IMG/VR virus record: IMGVR_UViG_3300024255_000056 | Location: 1-41,661 of that record | Direction: 5' to 3' (one strand) | Origin: a virus | DNA: 41,661 bases | Shown: positions 30,485 through 37,708 of the stretch, piece after piece | Layout: every line of letters starts with the position of its first letter | Position numbering within the stretch: the first letter of the stretch is position 1 | Made by a program: the position numbers and the translations under genes | Notes under the pieces: generated by a model | Database searches by the model: none | Told to the model about the DNA's origin: nothing | Seen by the model: the letters and a program-made list of their open reading frames with translations, nothing else

Positions 30485-30558
30485 GCACTCTTAGCTCAGT
30501 TGGTTAGAGCAACTCACTCATAATGAGTAGGCCACAGGTTCAAGTCCTGTAGGGTGCA
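30485..30558 (+). tRNA. tRNA-CAT (Met elongator or Ile2)
   Basis: A 74-base cloverleaf: acceptor GCACTCT/AGGGTGC, D stem GCTC/GAGC, anticodon stem ACTCA/TGAGT with loop CTCATAA. The G1-C72 pair excludes an initiator. It could be elongator Met or, after lysidine modification by host TilS, Ile2 reading ATA. The discriminator is A followed by CCT, so CCA is not complete. Confidence 0.9.
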
Positions 30559-30577
30559 CCTTTAATATCAAAGAAAT

Positions 30578-30694
30578 ATGAAAAAATATCAAAAAGATAG
30601 GCTAATTAGAATATTAGCTTGGACAATCGTACTATCAATAACAATAATATTATGGCAAACAATACTTCTGAGACTATTTCCAATAGAGAGATAG
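30578..30694 (+). CDS. 38-aa single-pass membrane micro-protein
   Basis: ATG at 30578, 19 bases after the tRNA cluster; it reads MKKYQKDRLIRILAWTIVLS and ends LRLFPIER. A basic N terminus precedes one membrane helix (about residues 13-33), and a short charged tail follows. It overlaps the helicase start by 43 bases in a different frame. Similar small membrane ORFs recur at 31773 and 32652 in this arm. Confidence 0.45.
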   Translation: MKKYQKDRLIRILAWTIVLSITIILWQTILLRLFPIER

Positions 30695-31776
30695 TACAAT
30701 CAGATGCACTTTCAGTAGCAGTTAAACACAAAAGATGTGGTTTAGGTATATCTATGGGCGTAGGCAAGACAAGAATTGCAATACAACACCTTCAGATGAA
30801 CTTTGATCAATTTATAGAAGTCTTGGTAGTAGTACCAAAACATTCAGTTACTCAGTCTTGGATTGATGAACTAGGTAAGATGGGATTAGAGTCCTTACTC
30901 CAGCATATTACTTTTACAACATATCTATCTTTAAAAAAACATAATCCAAATGACTATGATATAGTATACTTAGATGAATGTCATTCACTTAAATATTCAC
31001 ATGAATTATTCTTAGGTCCTTATGTAGGTAAGATATTAGGGTTGACTGGTACACCGCCAAGAGATAAACAATCAGAGAAAGGAGAGATGGTACAAAAGTA
31101 TTGTCCAATCAAGTACCAATTTGATGTAGATAAAGCAGCTGACTCAAATATATTAAATGATTATCAGATAATAGTACATGAGTTAGAGCTATCTAAATTA
31201 CCTACATTAAAGAAGAAGAGTAAGAATGGTGGTTTCTGGTATACCACAGAACAAAAGGATTATAACTATGTAAACGGAAGAATAGCAGATGCTCAATCTC
31301 AAAAGCAAATACAGTTTGCAAGGATTATGCGTATGCGTGCTCTGATGGATTATACAAGTAAAGAGAGCTATGTCAAGAGTATACTAAAGAATATTGGTAC
31401 AAAATGTATTGTATTTGCAAATACTCAGGACCAAGCAGACAGAATATGTAAGCATAGTTATCATTCTAAAAATTCAAAGTCAGAGGAAAACTTAGAGTTA
31501 TTCTCTGATGGTAGGATAAATCAGTTATCATGTGTATTACAATTATCAGAAGGTGTTACAATAAAAAACCTTGAGTCTGGTATTATAATGCATGCATATG
31601 GTAATGAAAGAAAAACAGCACAAAGAATTGGTAGGTTATTAAGACTTAATCCATCTCAAACAGCAGTGTGTCATATACTTTGTTATAGAGGTACACAAGA
31701 TGTTACATGGGTTAAAAGTGCATTAAAAACCTTTGACCAAAACAAAATCAAATATTATAATCCACTAAAACAATGA
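30652..31776 (+). CDS. SF2 DNA helicase / ATPase
   Basis: A 374-aa helicase started at ATG 30652 (MANNTSETISNREIV); the frame can be extended to a TTG 33 bases upstream. It has SMGVGKT (34-40, Walker A), LDECH (107-111, motif II), LTGTPP (131-136, motif III), a second RecA-like lobe with KCIVFANTQDQAD (about 251-263), and QRIGRLLRL (324-332, motif VI). This is the compact DEAD/DECH group that includes phage SNF2-like and UvsW-like enzymes, acting on forks or recombination intermediates. Its TGA shares bases with the ATG of the next micro-ORF. Confidence 0.9.
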   Translation: MANNTSETISNREIVQSDALSVAVKHKRCGLGISMGVGKTRIAIQHLQMNFDQFIEVLVVVPKHSVTQSWIDELGKMGLESLLQHITFTTYLSLKKHNPNDYDIVYLDECHSLKYSHELFLGPYVGKILGLTGTPPRDKQSEKGEMVQKYCPIKYQFDVDKAADSNILNDYQIIVHELELSKLPTLKKKSKNGGFWYTTEQKDYNYVNGRIADAQSQKQIQFARIMRMRALMDYTSKESYVKSILKNIGTKCIVFANTQDQADRICKHSYHSKNSKSEENLELFSDGRINQLSCVLQLSEGVTIKNLESGIIMHAYGNERKTAQRIGRLLRLNPSQTAVCHILCYRGTQDVTWVKSALKTFDQNKIKYYNPLKQ

Positions 31777-31847
31777 AATCAATATTAATCATGTTTCTGT
31801 TAGGTCTACTATGTTGGACACAGAGCAAACTAAATAACAAGCAATAA
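31773..31847 (+). CDS. 24-aa hydrophobic micro-protein
   Basis: ATG at 31773 overlaps the helicase TGA (ATGA), and the stop lies 2 bases before the next ATG. The peptide MKSILIMFLLGLLCWTQSKL resembles a signal or membrane segment, with four polar residues after it. The fit between two genes is the main evidence for translation. Confidence 0.45.
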   Translation: MKSILIMFLLGLLCWTQSKLNNKQ

Positions 31848-31849
31848 TT

Positions 31850-32101
31850 ATGGGAAAAATGAAAGAGCTCTTTATTGAGCAACAAAATGAAATGGAGGCA
31901 GACAACACTTTTTATAAAGGTGTTCATGACTCTATGATACACAGTTATGCTAGAAAAGCAATAGAAGAATATATAGAAGAAGGTGATACACCTTGTCCTA
32001 ACTGCAACATGCCAACTTTGTTACGCAATGAATCAAATGCTAAGTGCACTGAGTGTGCTCAAGAGTTTGTTTATGTAGGGTCAGCCTTAAGATTTTTGTA
32101 G
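31850..32101 (+). CDS. Small zinc-ribbon protein
   Basis: An 83-aa protein. An acidic helical N-terminal half (KELFIEQQNEMEADN) is followed by CPNCNMP (about 49-55) and AKCTECAQEF, giving two CxxC knuckles about 15 residues apart, a zinc ribbon. It ends with a beta strand, FVYVGSALRFL. Such proteins often bind nucleic acid or polymerase. No partner is visible. Confidence 0.6.
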   Translation: MGKMKELFIEQQNEMEADNTFYKGVHDSMIHSYARKAIEEYIEEGDTPCPNCNMPTLLRNESNAKCTECAQEFVYVGSALRFL

Positions 32102-32103
32102 AG

Positions 32104-32352
32104 ATGAAAGAAATAGAGTTAACAACAAATTTAGGGCAAAACGTAACTATAGAGTATTCTTATGATCCAGGAGAACCAGACCAATGGTATGATTCTAATG
32201 GAGATCCGGGCACACCAGGGTATGGTCCAACGGTAGAAGTATACCATATATGGTACAATGCTACAGATAGATTAGGTAATTTTGTGTCAGTAGATATACA
32301 AGATTTATTAGAAGAAGATTTTGAAGAAAAAATACTAGAATATCATGAGTGA
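32104..32352 (+). CDS. Small acidic hypothetical protein
   Basis: An 82-aa protein from ATG 32104, 2 bases after the upstream stop; a longer frame with a different reading of the previous gene's end is rejected. It has an aromatic middle (DQWYDSNGDPGTPGYGPTVE) and an acidic C terminus (DLLEEDFEEKILEY). It overlaps the next micro-ORF by 8 bases. No family recognised. Confidence 0.5.
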   Translation: MKEIELTTNLGQNVTIEYSYDPGEPDQWYDSNGDPGTPGYGPTVEVYHIWYNATDRLGNFVSVDIQDLLEEDFEEKILEYHE

Positions 32353-32497
32353 AAAGCAAACAAAATACATAGGAGGAGTACAATATATATTAGATGAAGG
32401 AAAATGGGTCAGTGTTTATGGGTTAGATTTAGATCCACATGACCCTAACTATTTATTATTCACACCCATTAAAAGAAAAGAAGATGAAAAAGGATAA
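32345..32497 (+). CDS. 50-aa hypothetical protein
   Basis: ATG at 32345 overlaps the upstream stop by 8 bases. It reads MSEKQTKYIGGVQYILDEGK, then WVSVYGLDLDPHDPNY and a basic end KRKEDEKG. It looks like a small beta hairpin domain. Coupling and the dense packing of this arm support it. Confidence 0.5.
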   Translation: MSEKQTKYIGGVQYILDEGKWVSVYGLDLDPHDPNYLLFTPIKRKEDEKG

Positions 32498-32498
32498 T

Positions 32499-32648
32499 AT
32501 GCAAATACTAGTTTATGCATCTGCTTCCAAAGCAGTAGATCTATTACTAGAGGTAGACGTGTTACCTGGTGTCAATGAAAGAAAAATTGATGCTGCTATT
32601 CAAAGACTAGAGGATATAAAAGCTATATCCCGTATAAATATAACATAA
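32499..32648 (+). CDS. Small hypothetical protein
   Basis: I prefer the ATG at 32499 (MQILVYASASKAVDLLLEVD), one base after the upstream stop and behind an AGGA at a suitable distance, giving 49 aa. Upstream ATGs at 32484 and 32439 overlap the previous gene. The product has a beta strand then a helix (ERKIDAAIQRLEDIKAISRI). Function unknown. Confidence 0.45.
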   Translation: MQILVYASASKAVDLLLEVDVLPGVNERKIDAAIQRLEDIKAISRINIT

Positions 32649-32651
32649 GTT

Positions 32652-32816
32652 ATGATAAAAAAAGAATGGAGATTTATGGATAAAAAATTCAGACAGTACA
32701 GAAGCAATCAAGGACGTAGTCCAGAAAAAATGGAAAAAATATATAAAGGTTGTTTTGTAATAATTTGTATAGGCTTTATAGTATTTATAATTACTTTAGT
32801 TAGTAGTATAATATGA
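32652..32816 (+). CDS. 54-aa single-pass membrane protein
   Basis: ATG at 32652; its TGA overlaps the next ATG as ATGA. A basic N-terminal half (WRFMDKKFRQYRSNQGRSPE) precedes one membrane helix (FVIICIGFIVFIITLVSSII, about residues 35-54) that ends the protein. The topology is positive-inside with no periplasmic domain. Third small membrane protein of this arm. Confidence 0.6.
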   Translation: MIKKEWRFMDKKFRQYRSNQGRSPEKMEKIYKGCFVIICIGFIVFIITLVSSII

Positions 32817-33196
32817 AAGACCAGTTATTTATACAAGCCACAATAAAGGAAGGTAAATTACACTTCCCTATAAAAGCCTTTGAAACTAAGTATAATAAGT
32901 TTCTTAAAGATATGCCTGAAGGTGCACGTGTAGAGTTATTTATAGGTGTACAAGATGGTAAAGGCAGTAACCCACAGTTAGCAAGGGTACATGCTATGAT
33001 TAGAGAGATAGCTAATGAAATAGGTTATACATTTGAAGAAGCAAAATTACAAGTTAAGCGTAAAGCAGGCTTGTGTTTTGTCAAAAACAATGTAGAGCAC
33101 TGTAAATCCTTTGGTAAGTGTGATAAAGAAGAACTAAATCTTGCTATTCAAGCTTGTATTGAAATAGGAGATTTTAGTGGCATGCAACTTAGATAA
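32813..33196 (+). CDS. Recombination-associated protein candidate
   Basis: A 127-aa protein. After two N-terminal strands (FIQATIKEGKLHFPIKAF) a helical part reads LARVHAMIREIANEIGYTFE then EAKLQVKRKAGLCF, and the C terminus has KCDKEELNLAIQACIEIGDF. The Q-x-x-R-x-H helix and the following long helix resemble phage NinB/DUF1367-type proteins, but the match is weak and from memory. It is convergent with the leftward gene that follows. Confidence 0.45.
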   Translation: MKDQLFIQATIKEGKLHFPIKAFETKYNKFLKDMPEGARVELFIGVQDGKGSNPQLARVHAMIREIANEIGYTFEEAKLQVKRKAGLCFVKNNVEHCKSFGKCDKEELNLAIQACIEIGDFSGMQLR

Positions 33197-33219
33197 TTAT
33201 GATGGCCAAATAACAACCA

Positions 33220-33687
33220 TTATTTAACTATCTGCATTTTAGATTGCACTTGAGCAAGCTTATCAGTAATGTTTTTACCTTCAGCCATCATTGTGCCTAG
33301 GTCTCTTATTTCATCAACTGTTGCTGTACTTTCAGTAATAATATCTAAACCTTGTTCAGTAGCTCTAAGCTTCATTTGTTGTAGTAAAGACCACAGTACA
33401 TATAAATCACCTTCAAATTTATCTAGAACAGGAGGATCTAAAGTTTTAGCTAATGCAGCTTTTTCTTCTTGAGTTTCTAACTCTGCCTCAGCAATTTTTT
33501 GATCTATCTGAGATATTTTAGCAAATTTCTCAAACGTAGCACCAATAGTCTCAATTTTATCATCTTCAGTAACCCAATCAGTTAAAATGTTTTGGATTCC
33601 TGCAATGTATGCGGTAGAACAAGAGATACCTGTTATGTTCTTAGAAAAATCATAAGTAACATAAGTTTGAAGTTTTTTATCAGACAT
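33220..33687 (-). CDS. Lone leftward gene in the rightward arm, coiled-coil protein
   Basis: A 155-aa protein started at ATG 33687 (MSDKKLQTYVTYDF); the frame extends ten codons further, into the promoter region. The middle is a charged coiled coil (IDQKIAEAELETQEEKAALA), with helices after. It is the only gene of the right arm on the minus strand. A TATCTTTG box 20 bases upstream shares a 36-base gap with the UDG start, so the two genes diverge. It may be a regulator or a late protein inserted here; function unknown. Confidence 0.6.
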   Translation of the reverse strand: MSDKKLQTYVTYDFSKNITGISCSTAYIAGIQNILTDWVTEDDKIETIGATFEKFAKISQIDQKIAEAELETQEEKAALAKTLDPPVLDKFEGDLYVLWSLLQQMKLRATEQGLDIITESTATVDEIRDLGTMMAEGKNITDKLAQVQSKMQIVK

Positions 33688-33706
33688 AATTAAAAGTTTT
33701 ATTAAA

Positions 33707-33714
33707 CAAAGATA
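33707..33714 (-). promoter_or_regulatory. Candidate Bacteroidota-type -7 promoter box
   Basis: Leftward TATCTTTG, matching TAnnTTTG, 20 bases ahead of the lone leftward gene and between it and the UDG start. A TTTC about 21 bases upstream could act as -33. The same octamer stands before the 103-aa gene (23923-23930), also leftward. Confidence 0.4.
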
Positions 33715-33723
33715 CAAAATATA

Positions 33724-34443
33724 ATGGAAAATATAGAAATAGACATTACTAATTTACGTGAGTCACTAAATAATAAGCTAGTTGACAGTGGATGGGATAA
33801 AATGTTATCACCTTATATAAATGGGATAGATTTTGATCATATCATGAATACACTAGTACAAAATGTAAACAGAGGTAGAAGATTTACACCTAAGTTTAAA
33901 GATACATTTAATGCATTTTATGAATGCCCTTATGATGATGTTAAAGTTGTCATAGTAGGCCAAGATCCTTATCCTCAATTAGGGTCAGCTGATGGATTAG
34001 CATTTAGCTGTAGTAAAAAAGGTAAAGCAGAAAAGTCTTTACAATATATACTAAAGCAAACTATTGGTGATTACACTGACACAGGTAGAGTTATGTATAC
34101 ACCAGAAGAATGTGATCTAAGACGTTGGGCTAACCAGGGCGTGCTGTTACTTAATACAGCATTTACTGTAGAAATTAATAAGATAGGTTCACATTATCAT
34201 ATATGGAAACCTTTCACACAATATCTATTTGATAATCTTAATAGACATAAGAAAGATACAATCTTTATACTTATGGGTAAGAAAGCTGAAGAGTGGCAAA
34301 CACTTCTTCCTAACTGTAAAATTTTGAAATGTTCACACCCTGCATCAGCTGCATATAGAGGTGGTGAATGGGACTGTAATGACGTTTTCAACAAAGCTAA
34401 CTTAGAATTAGAAAAGCTTGGGAAAACTTGCATAGATTGGTAG
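33724..34443 (+). CDS. ung: Uracil-DNA glycosylase, family 1
   Basis: A 239-aa enzyme that removes uracil from DNA. The motifs are VVIVGQDPYPQLGSADGLAF (water-activating Asp81, with Pro in place of the usual His in GQDPYH), GVLLLNTAFTVE (about 139-150), and the base-flipping loop CSHPASAAYRGGEWDCNDVF with His205. Length is normal for family 1. It lies at the head of the replication core. UDGs are also found in Crassvirales-like phages. Confidence 0.92.
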   Translation: MENIEIDITNLRESLNNKLVDSGWDKMLSPYINGIDFDHIMNTLVQNVNRGRRFTPKFKDTFNAFYECPYDDVKVVIVGQDPYPQLGSADGLAFSCSKKGKAEKSLQYILKQTIGDYTDTGRVMYTPEECDLRRWANQGVLLLNTAFTVEINKIGSHYHIWKPFTQYLFDNLNRHKKDTIFILMGKKAEEWQTLLPNCKILKCSHPASAAYRGGEWDCNDVFNKANLELEKLGKTCIDW

Positions 34444-34480
34444 ATTTTATTACCTTTGATAACCTTAAATTATAATATAA

Positions 34481-34996
34481 ATGGCTAATAACCAGGAACT
34501 TAACAAGAAAAAAGCTATAAGTGAATTCAAAAAAACATTTTATACTTCATATGGTATAAAACTGTACATTTATGCTCCAGAACAACAAAAGGGGAAAATT
34601 CCTATTGGTGTTTTTCATGAAGCTTCATTAGATGCATTACATGAACATCATCCTAAGTTTAGTAGAATTAAAAATCTACAACATAGGACTAGATTTAGAG
34701 ATTATCTTGTGTATGTACAGGTTATGTCTTACTTAGCACATAAGGAAGGACATAGTAAAACCAGTATAGGTAAATATATTAAACGCAACCATGCTACCAT
34801 AATCAACTCATGTAAAATGATTGAGAATGGCTTTTTCAGCAATGATCAAACAGTATTGGATGCACATAACAACACTTTAAAACATTTAGAAAGATATGTG
34901 GGAATTACTTCAGAAGATACTGAAAGCAAACCTAACTCCAAACCAGAGCTTGATCCTATTTGGCATGAAGCAAAAAATTTCCTTGCCTCTAGCTAA
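34481..34996 (+). CDS. DnaA domain IV-like protein
   Basis: A 171-aa protein. Residues about 77-120 carry a DnaA C-terminal-type helix-turn-helix: VMSYLAHKEGHSKTSIGKYI then KRNHATIINSCKMIENGFFS, where RNHATIINS corresponds to the DHTTVLHA signature of DnaA-box recognition. There is no AAA+ domain, so it cannot be a full initiator. It may bind the phage origin and load the DnaB-type helicase encoded two genes downstream, or block host DnaA boxes. The next gene overlaps it by 101 bases. Confidence 0.7.
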   Translation: MANNQELNKKKAISEFKKTFYTSYGIKLYIYAPEQQKGKIPIGVFHEASLDALHEHHPKFSRIKNLQHRTRFRDYLVYVQVMSYLAHKEGHSKTSIGKYIKRNHATIINSCKMIENGFFSNDQTVLDAHNNTLKHLERYVGITSEDTESKPNSKPELDPIWHEAKNFLASS

Positions 34997-35486
34997 ACAA
35001 GAAGACAAAGAGCAATTGTTAAACCTAGGTTATTTAAACTTAGAAGATGGAGTATATAAACTAACACCACAAGCAAAATTGTTTATGGTGAAACTAGATA
35101 ATTATTTTATTAAAGCAAAGAAGAAGACTGATATACAACTTATGGGTAAAAACTTTGTAGATAAGATAAATAACTATAGAGAAGTATTTCCTGCTAAGAA
35201 ATTACCAAGCGGTAAGCCAGCAAGAAATAATGTCAAAGCATTAGGAGAAGCATTTAGATGGTTCTTTGAAACTTATGACTATACATGGGAAGATATAATG
35301 AAGGCTACAAAAATGTATGTAAATGAGTACAGAGATGCACAATACATGTATATGCAGACTAGCCAGTACTTTGTATGTAAACAAGATAAGCATAGAGTTA
35401 AACACTCAACATTAGCAGACTACTGTGATATGATACTAGAAGGTGTCAGTACAGAGGATGATCACTTTAAAGAAAACGTAGTATGA
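34896..35486 (+). CDS. Replication-arm protein, unknown, long overlap with the DnaA-like gene
   Basis: A 196-aa protein if started at ATG 34896; the ATG at 34965 gives 173 aa. I prefer the longer form because ANLTPNQSLILFGMKQKISL then LLNLGYLNLEDGVYKLTPQA is a conserved winged-helix-like start that I have seen in Bacteroidota phages. The C-terminal part is helical (YTWEDIMKATKMYVNEYRDA). It overlaps the helicase start as ATGA. A helicase-loader or partner role is possible from position. Confidence 0.55.
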   Translation: MWELLQKILKANLTPNQSLILFGMKQKISLPLAKQEDKEQLLNLGYLNLEDGVYKLTPQAKLFMVKLDNYFIKAKKKTDIQLMGKNFVDKINNYREVFPAKKLPSGKPARNNVKALGEAFRWFFETYDYTWEDIMKATKMYVNEYRDAQYMYMQTSQYFVCKQDKHRVKHSTLADYCDMILEGVSTEDDHFKENVV

Positions 35487-36439
35487 AAAAAACATCAGAA
35501 GCATGGGTTGGGCAGTATGCCGCCTTTAATGAAGCTCTTAAATATATGTTTAAGAGATCAACTGGAGAAGAGAAATCTATATATACACCTTGGCCCAAGT
35601 TTAATGATGCTGCTACAGACGGAATAGAGTGGAATACATTGACTGTAATTGGTGGTAGACCTGGTTCAGGTAAAACATTAATTAAAGATCAAATTATCAG
35701 AGAATCATTTGCATTAAATCCTAATGATAACTTTAGAGTATTAGAATTTCAATTTGAGATGGTGGGTAGAACCTCAGCAATTAGAGAATTTAGTTCTATT
35801 ACAGGTAAGACTTATAAAGAACTGTGTAGTGCAGGATCAACATTAAGTACTGATACATTAAACACATGTCATCAATATGCTAAAGAAAGAGTAAAGCACC
35901 CGGTTGACATAATTAGTACACCTATGACTGTTAATCAGATGCGTGAACAGATAGATGCCTATATGAATTTACATAAAGGAGTAAACACAATGATAACTCT
36001 TGACCATACTATGTTAGTAAAGAGAGCACCATACCAGAATAACACATTAGATATGTTATTTGAATTAGGTGAGTTCTTTACACAGTGTAAAAGAGATTAT
36101 CCTTGTTTGTTTATTGCTTTGTCACAACTTAATAGGAATATAGACAACCCGGATAGGGCTATAGATGGTAAATATGGTAACTATATACTTGAGTCAGATA
36201 TATTTGGCTCAGATGCAATGCTTCAGCATGCAGATATGTTAATAGGTATCAACAGACCAGCTAAACAAAAGATAAGGTTCTATGGACCTGATAGATATAT
36301 AATAGAAAATGATAGAACATTAGTTCTGCATTTCCTGAAAGCTAGAAATGGTGATGCAAGAATGAGTTTCTTCAAAGCAAAGTTTGAACAAATGCAAATT
36401 GAAGAGATGGCTACACCTGGACAACAAGAAAGGAGATGA
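35483..36439 (+). CDS. Replicative DNA helicase, DnaB-type core
   Basis: A 318-aa RecA-fold motor. P-loop GRPGSGKT (58-65), the DnaB H2 region EFQFEMVGRT, Walker B MITLDHT with Asp174, and the H4 motif SQLNR (214-218) with downstream LHFLKARNGD, which should hold the trans-acting Lys and Arg residues. It lacks the N-terminal primase-interaction domain of bacterial DnaB (about 450 aa in full), as several phage helicases do. It overlaps the neighbouring genes on both sides by 4 bases, so it is part of one replication operon. Confidence 0.9.
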   Translation: MKKTSEAWVGQYAAFNEALKYMFKRSTGEEKSIYTPWPKFNDAATDGIEWNTLTVIGGRPGSGKTLIKDQIIRESFALNPNDNFRVLEFQFEMVGRTSAIREFSSITGKTYKELCSAGSTLSTDTLNTCHQYAKERVKHPVDIISTPMTVNQMREQIDAYMNLHKGVNTMITLDHTMLVKRAPYQNNTLDMLFELGEFFTQCKRDYPCLFIALSQLNRNIDNPDRAIDGKYGNYILESDIFGSDAMLQHADMLIGINRPAKQKIRFYGPDRYIIENDRTLVLHFLKARNGDARMSFFKAKFEQMQIEEMATPGQQERR

Positions 36440-36993
36440 TAAATACTAAAAAATTAAATAAAGAAGTTATGGGATTAACACCAGCAGAGCGTAAAGCTAA
36501 AGTTTCAAAATTAAGAGAAGAGCATGAAGATTACTTTCAAACAGAAGGAAAAATTAATGCATTATATATTCCTAAGATGGCTTACAGACCATCTGGCAAG
36601 GATGAATTACACGTTAGCTTCTTTCCTAGTGAAATGGAGAAAGAAAAAGATATATACACAGAGTTTGTAAGTATTGATTATGATACTGAAGACCCTAAAA
36701 GAACATTATATCTACATAAACACAACCCTCATTGGAAATCAGAGTATGAGTTAATTACTAGCAACTCAGGATTCCAGAGACATTTAATTCCGGTAAGTGA
36801 GTTAAAAGTTATTAAAGATGTAACATCTAAAGAATTACCAGTTCAAAAGTTTAATGATGCGGGTAAAGTTGCAGATTTATTTAGCTTACCTAATCCTGAT
36901 GAGACACCATCTTCTGCATTAGTAAATAAATTAGAAGACATTAATCAAACATTAATAACATTAACCAAAGTAATCAATAAATTAATTAAATAA
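36436..36993 (+). CDS. Hypothetical protein between helicase and Sak4-like ATPase
   Basis: A 185-aa protein starting in an ATGA overlap with the helicase. A charged helical N terminus (GLTPAERKAKVSKLREEHED), then a beta-rich region (ELHVSFFPSEMEKEKDIYTE), and a C-terminal coiled coil (ALVNKLEDINQTLITLTKVI) that would make oligomers. It may be an accessory replication factor. No family recognised. Confidence 0.5.
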   Translation: MINTKKLNKEVMGLTPAERKAKVSKLREEHEDYFQTEGKINALYIPKMAYRPSGKDELHVSFFPSEMEKEKDIYTEFVSIDYDTEDPKRTLYLHKHNPHWKSEYELITSNSGFQRHLIPVSELKVIKDVTSKELPVQKFNDAGKVADLFSLPNPDETPSSALVNKLEDINQTLITLTKVINKLIK

Positions 36994-36995
36994 AC

Positions 36996-37679
36996 ATGGC
37001 ACAAAGCGTATTAGTAATTGCAGATTCAGGTACAGGAAAGTCTACCTCAATCAGGACATTAGATCCTAAAGAGACTTTCATTATAAATATTGCAAACAAA
37101 CCTTTACCGTTTAAGGGCTACAAGAGTAAGTATACTCAGATTAGCAAAGATAACCCTAAAGGTAATTTAACATCAGCAGCAAGTGCTCCTGGTATTATTA
37201 AAGCAATGAAACATGTTAATGATAAAATGACAGACATCAAAACAATTGTAGTAGATGACTGGCAGTATATGAGTTCTTTTGAATATTTTGATAGAGCCAA
37301 TGAGAAAGGTTATGATAAGTTCACTCAAATAGCAGCCAACTTAGCCATGGTTGCAAAACTTCCTAAAGATTTGAGAGATGATTTAACTGTAATCTTTTTG
37401 ACTCATTCAGAAGATTCAACTGATATAAACGGGAATAGAAAAATTAAAGCTAAGACTATTGGTAAAATGATTGACAATACTCTAACTTTGGAAGGTCTAT
37501 TCTCTATAGTTTTATTTGGTAAAGTAAATAAAAATGATGATGGTGAACTTGAATATGGTTTTGAAACACAAAACTCAGGAGAGAACACATGTAAATCACC
37601 TATGGGTATGTTTGAGGATAGTTTTATCCCTAATGACCTGCAGCTTGTTAAACAACGTATTGAAGAATACAACAATTAA
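36996..37679 (+). CDS. Sak4-like RecA-fold ATPase
   Basis: A 227-aa protein of the phage Sak4/UvsX-like ATPase type. Walker A is ADSGTGKST (9-17), Walker B is IKTIVVDDWQYM (about 81-92) and the sensor-like segment is VIFLTHSED (about 131-139). Length and gene order (ATPase immediately followed by an SSB-like gene) match Sak4 with its SSB partner. It should bind single-stranded DNA and promote annealing or strand exchange. Confidence 0.8.
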   Translation: MAQSVLVIADSGTGKSTSIRTLDPKETFIINIANKPLPFKGYKSKYTQISKDNPKGNLTSAASAPGIIKAMKHVNDKMTDIKTIVVDDWQYMSSFEYFDRANEKGYDKFTQIAANLAMVAKLPKDLRDDLTVIFLTHSEDSTDINGNRKIKAKTIGKMIDNTLTLEGLFSIVLFGKVNKNDDGELEYGFETQNSGENTCKSPMGMFEDSFIPNDLQLVKQRIEEYNN

Positions 37680-37708
37680 TTATTAATAAACATTTAAAAA
37701 ACAGAATT

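Noticed and set aside
33197-33219. Possible bidirectional terminator between the convergent genes at 33196 and 33220
   Set aside because: Only a weak, interrupted pairing (ATGG/CCAT) is present in the 23-base gap, with no T-runs.
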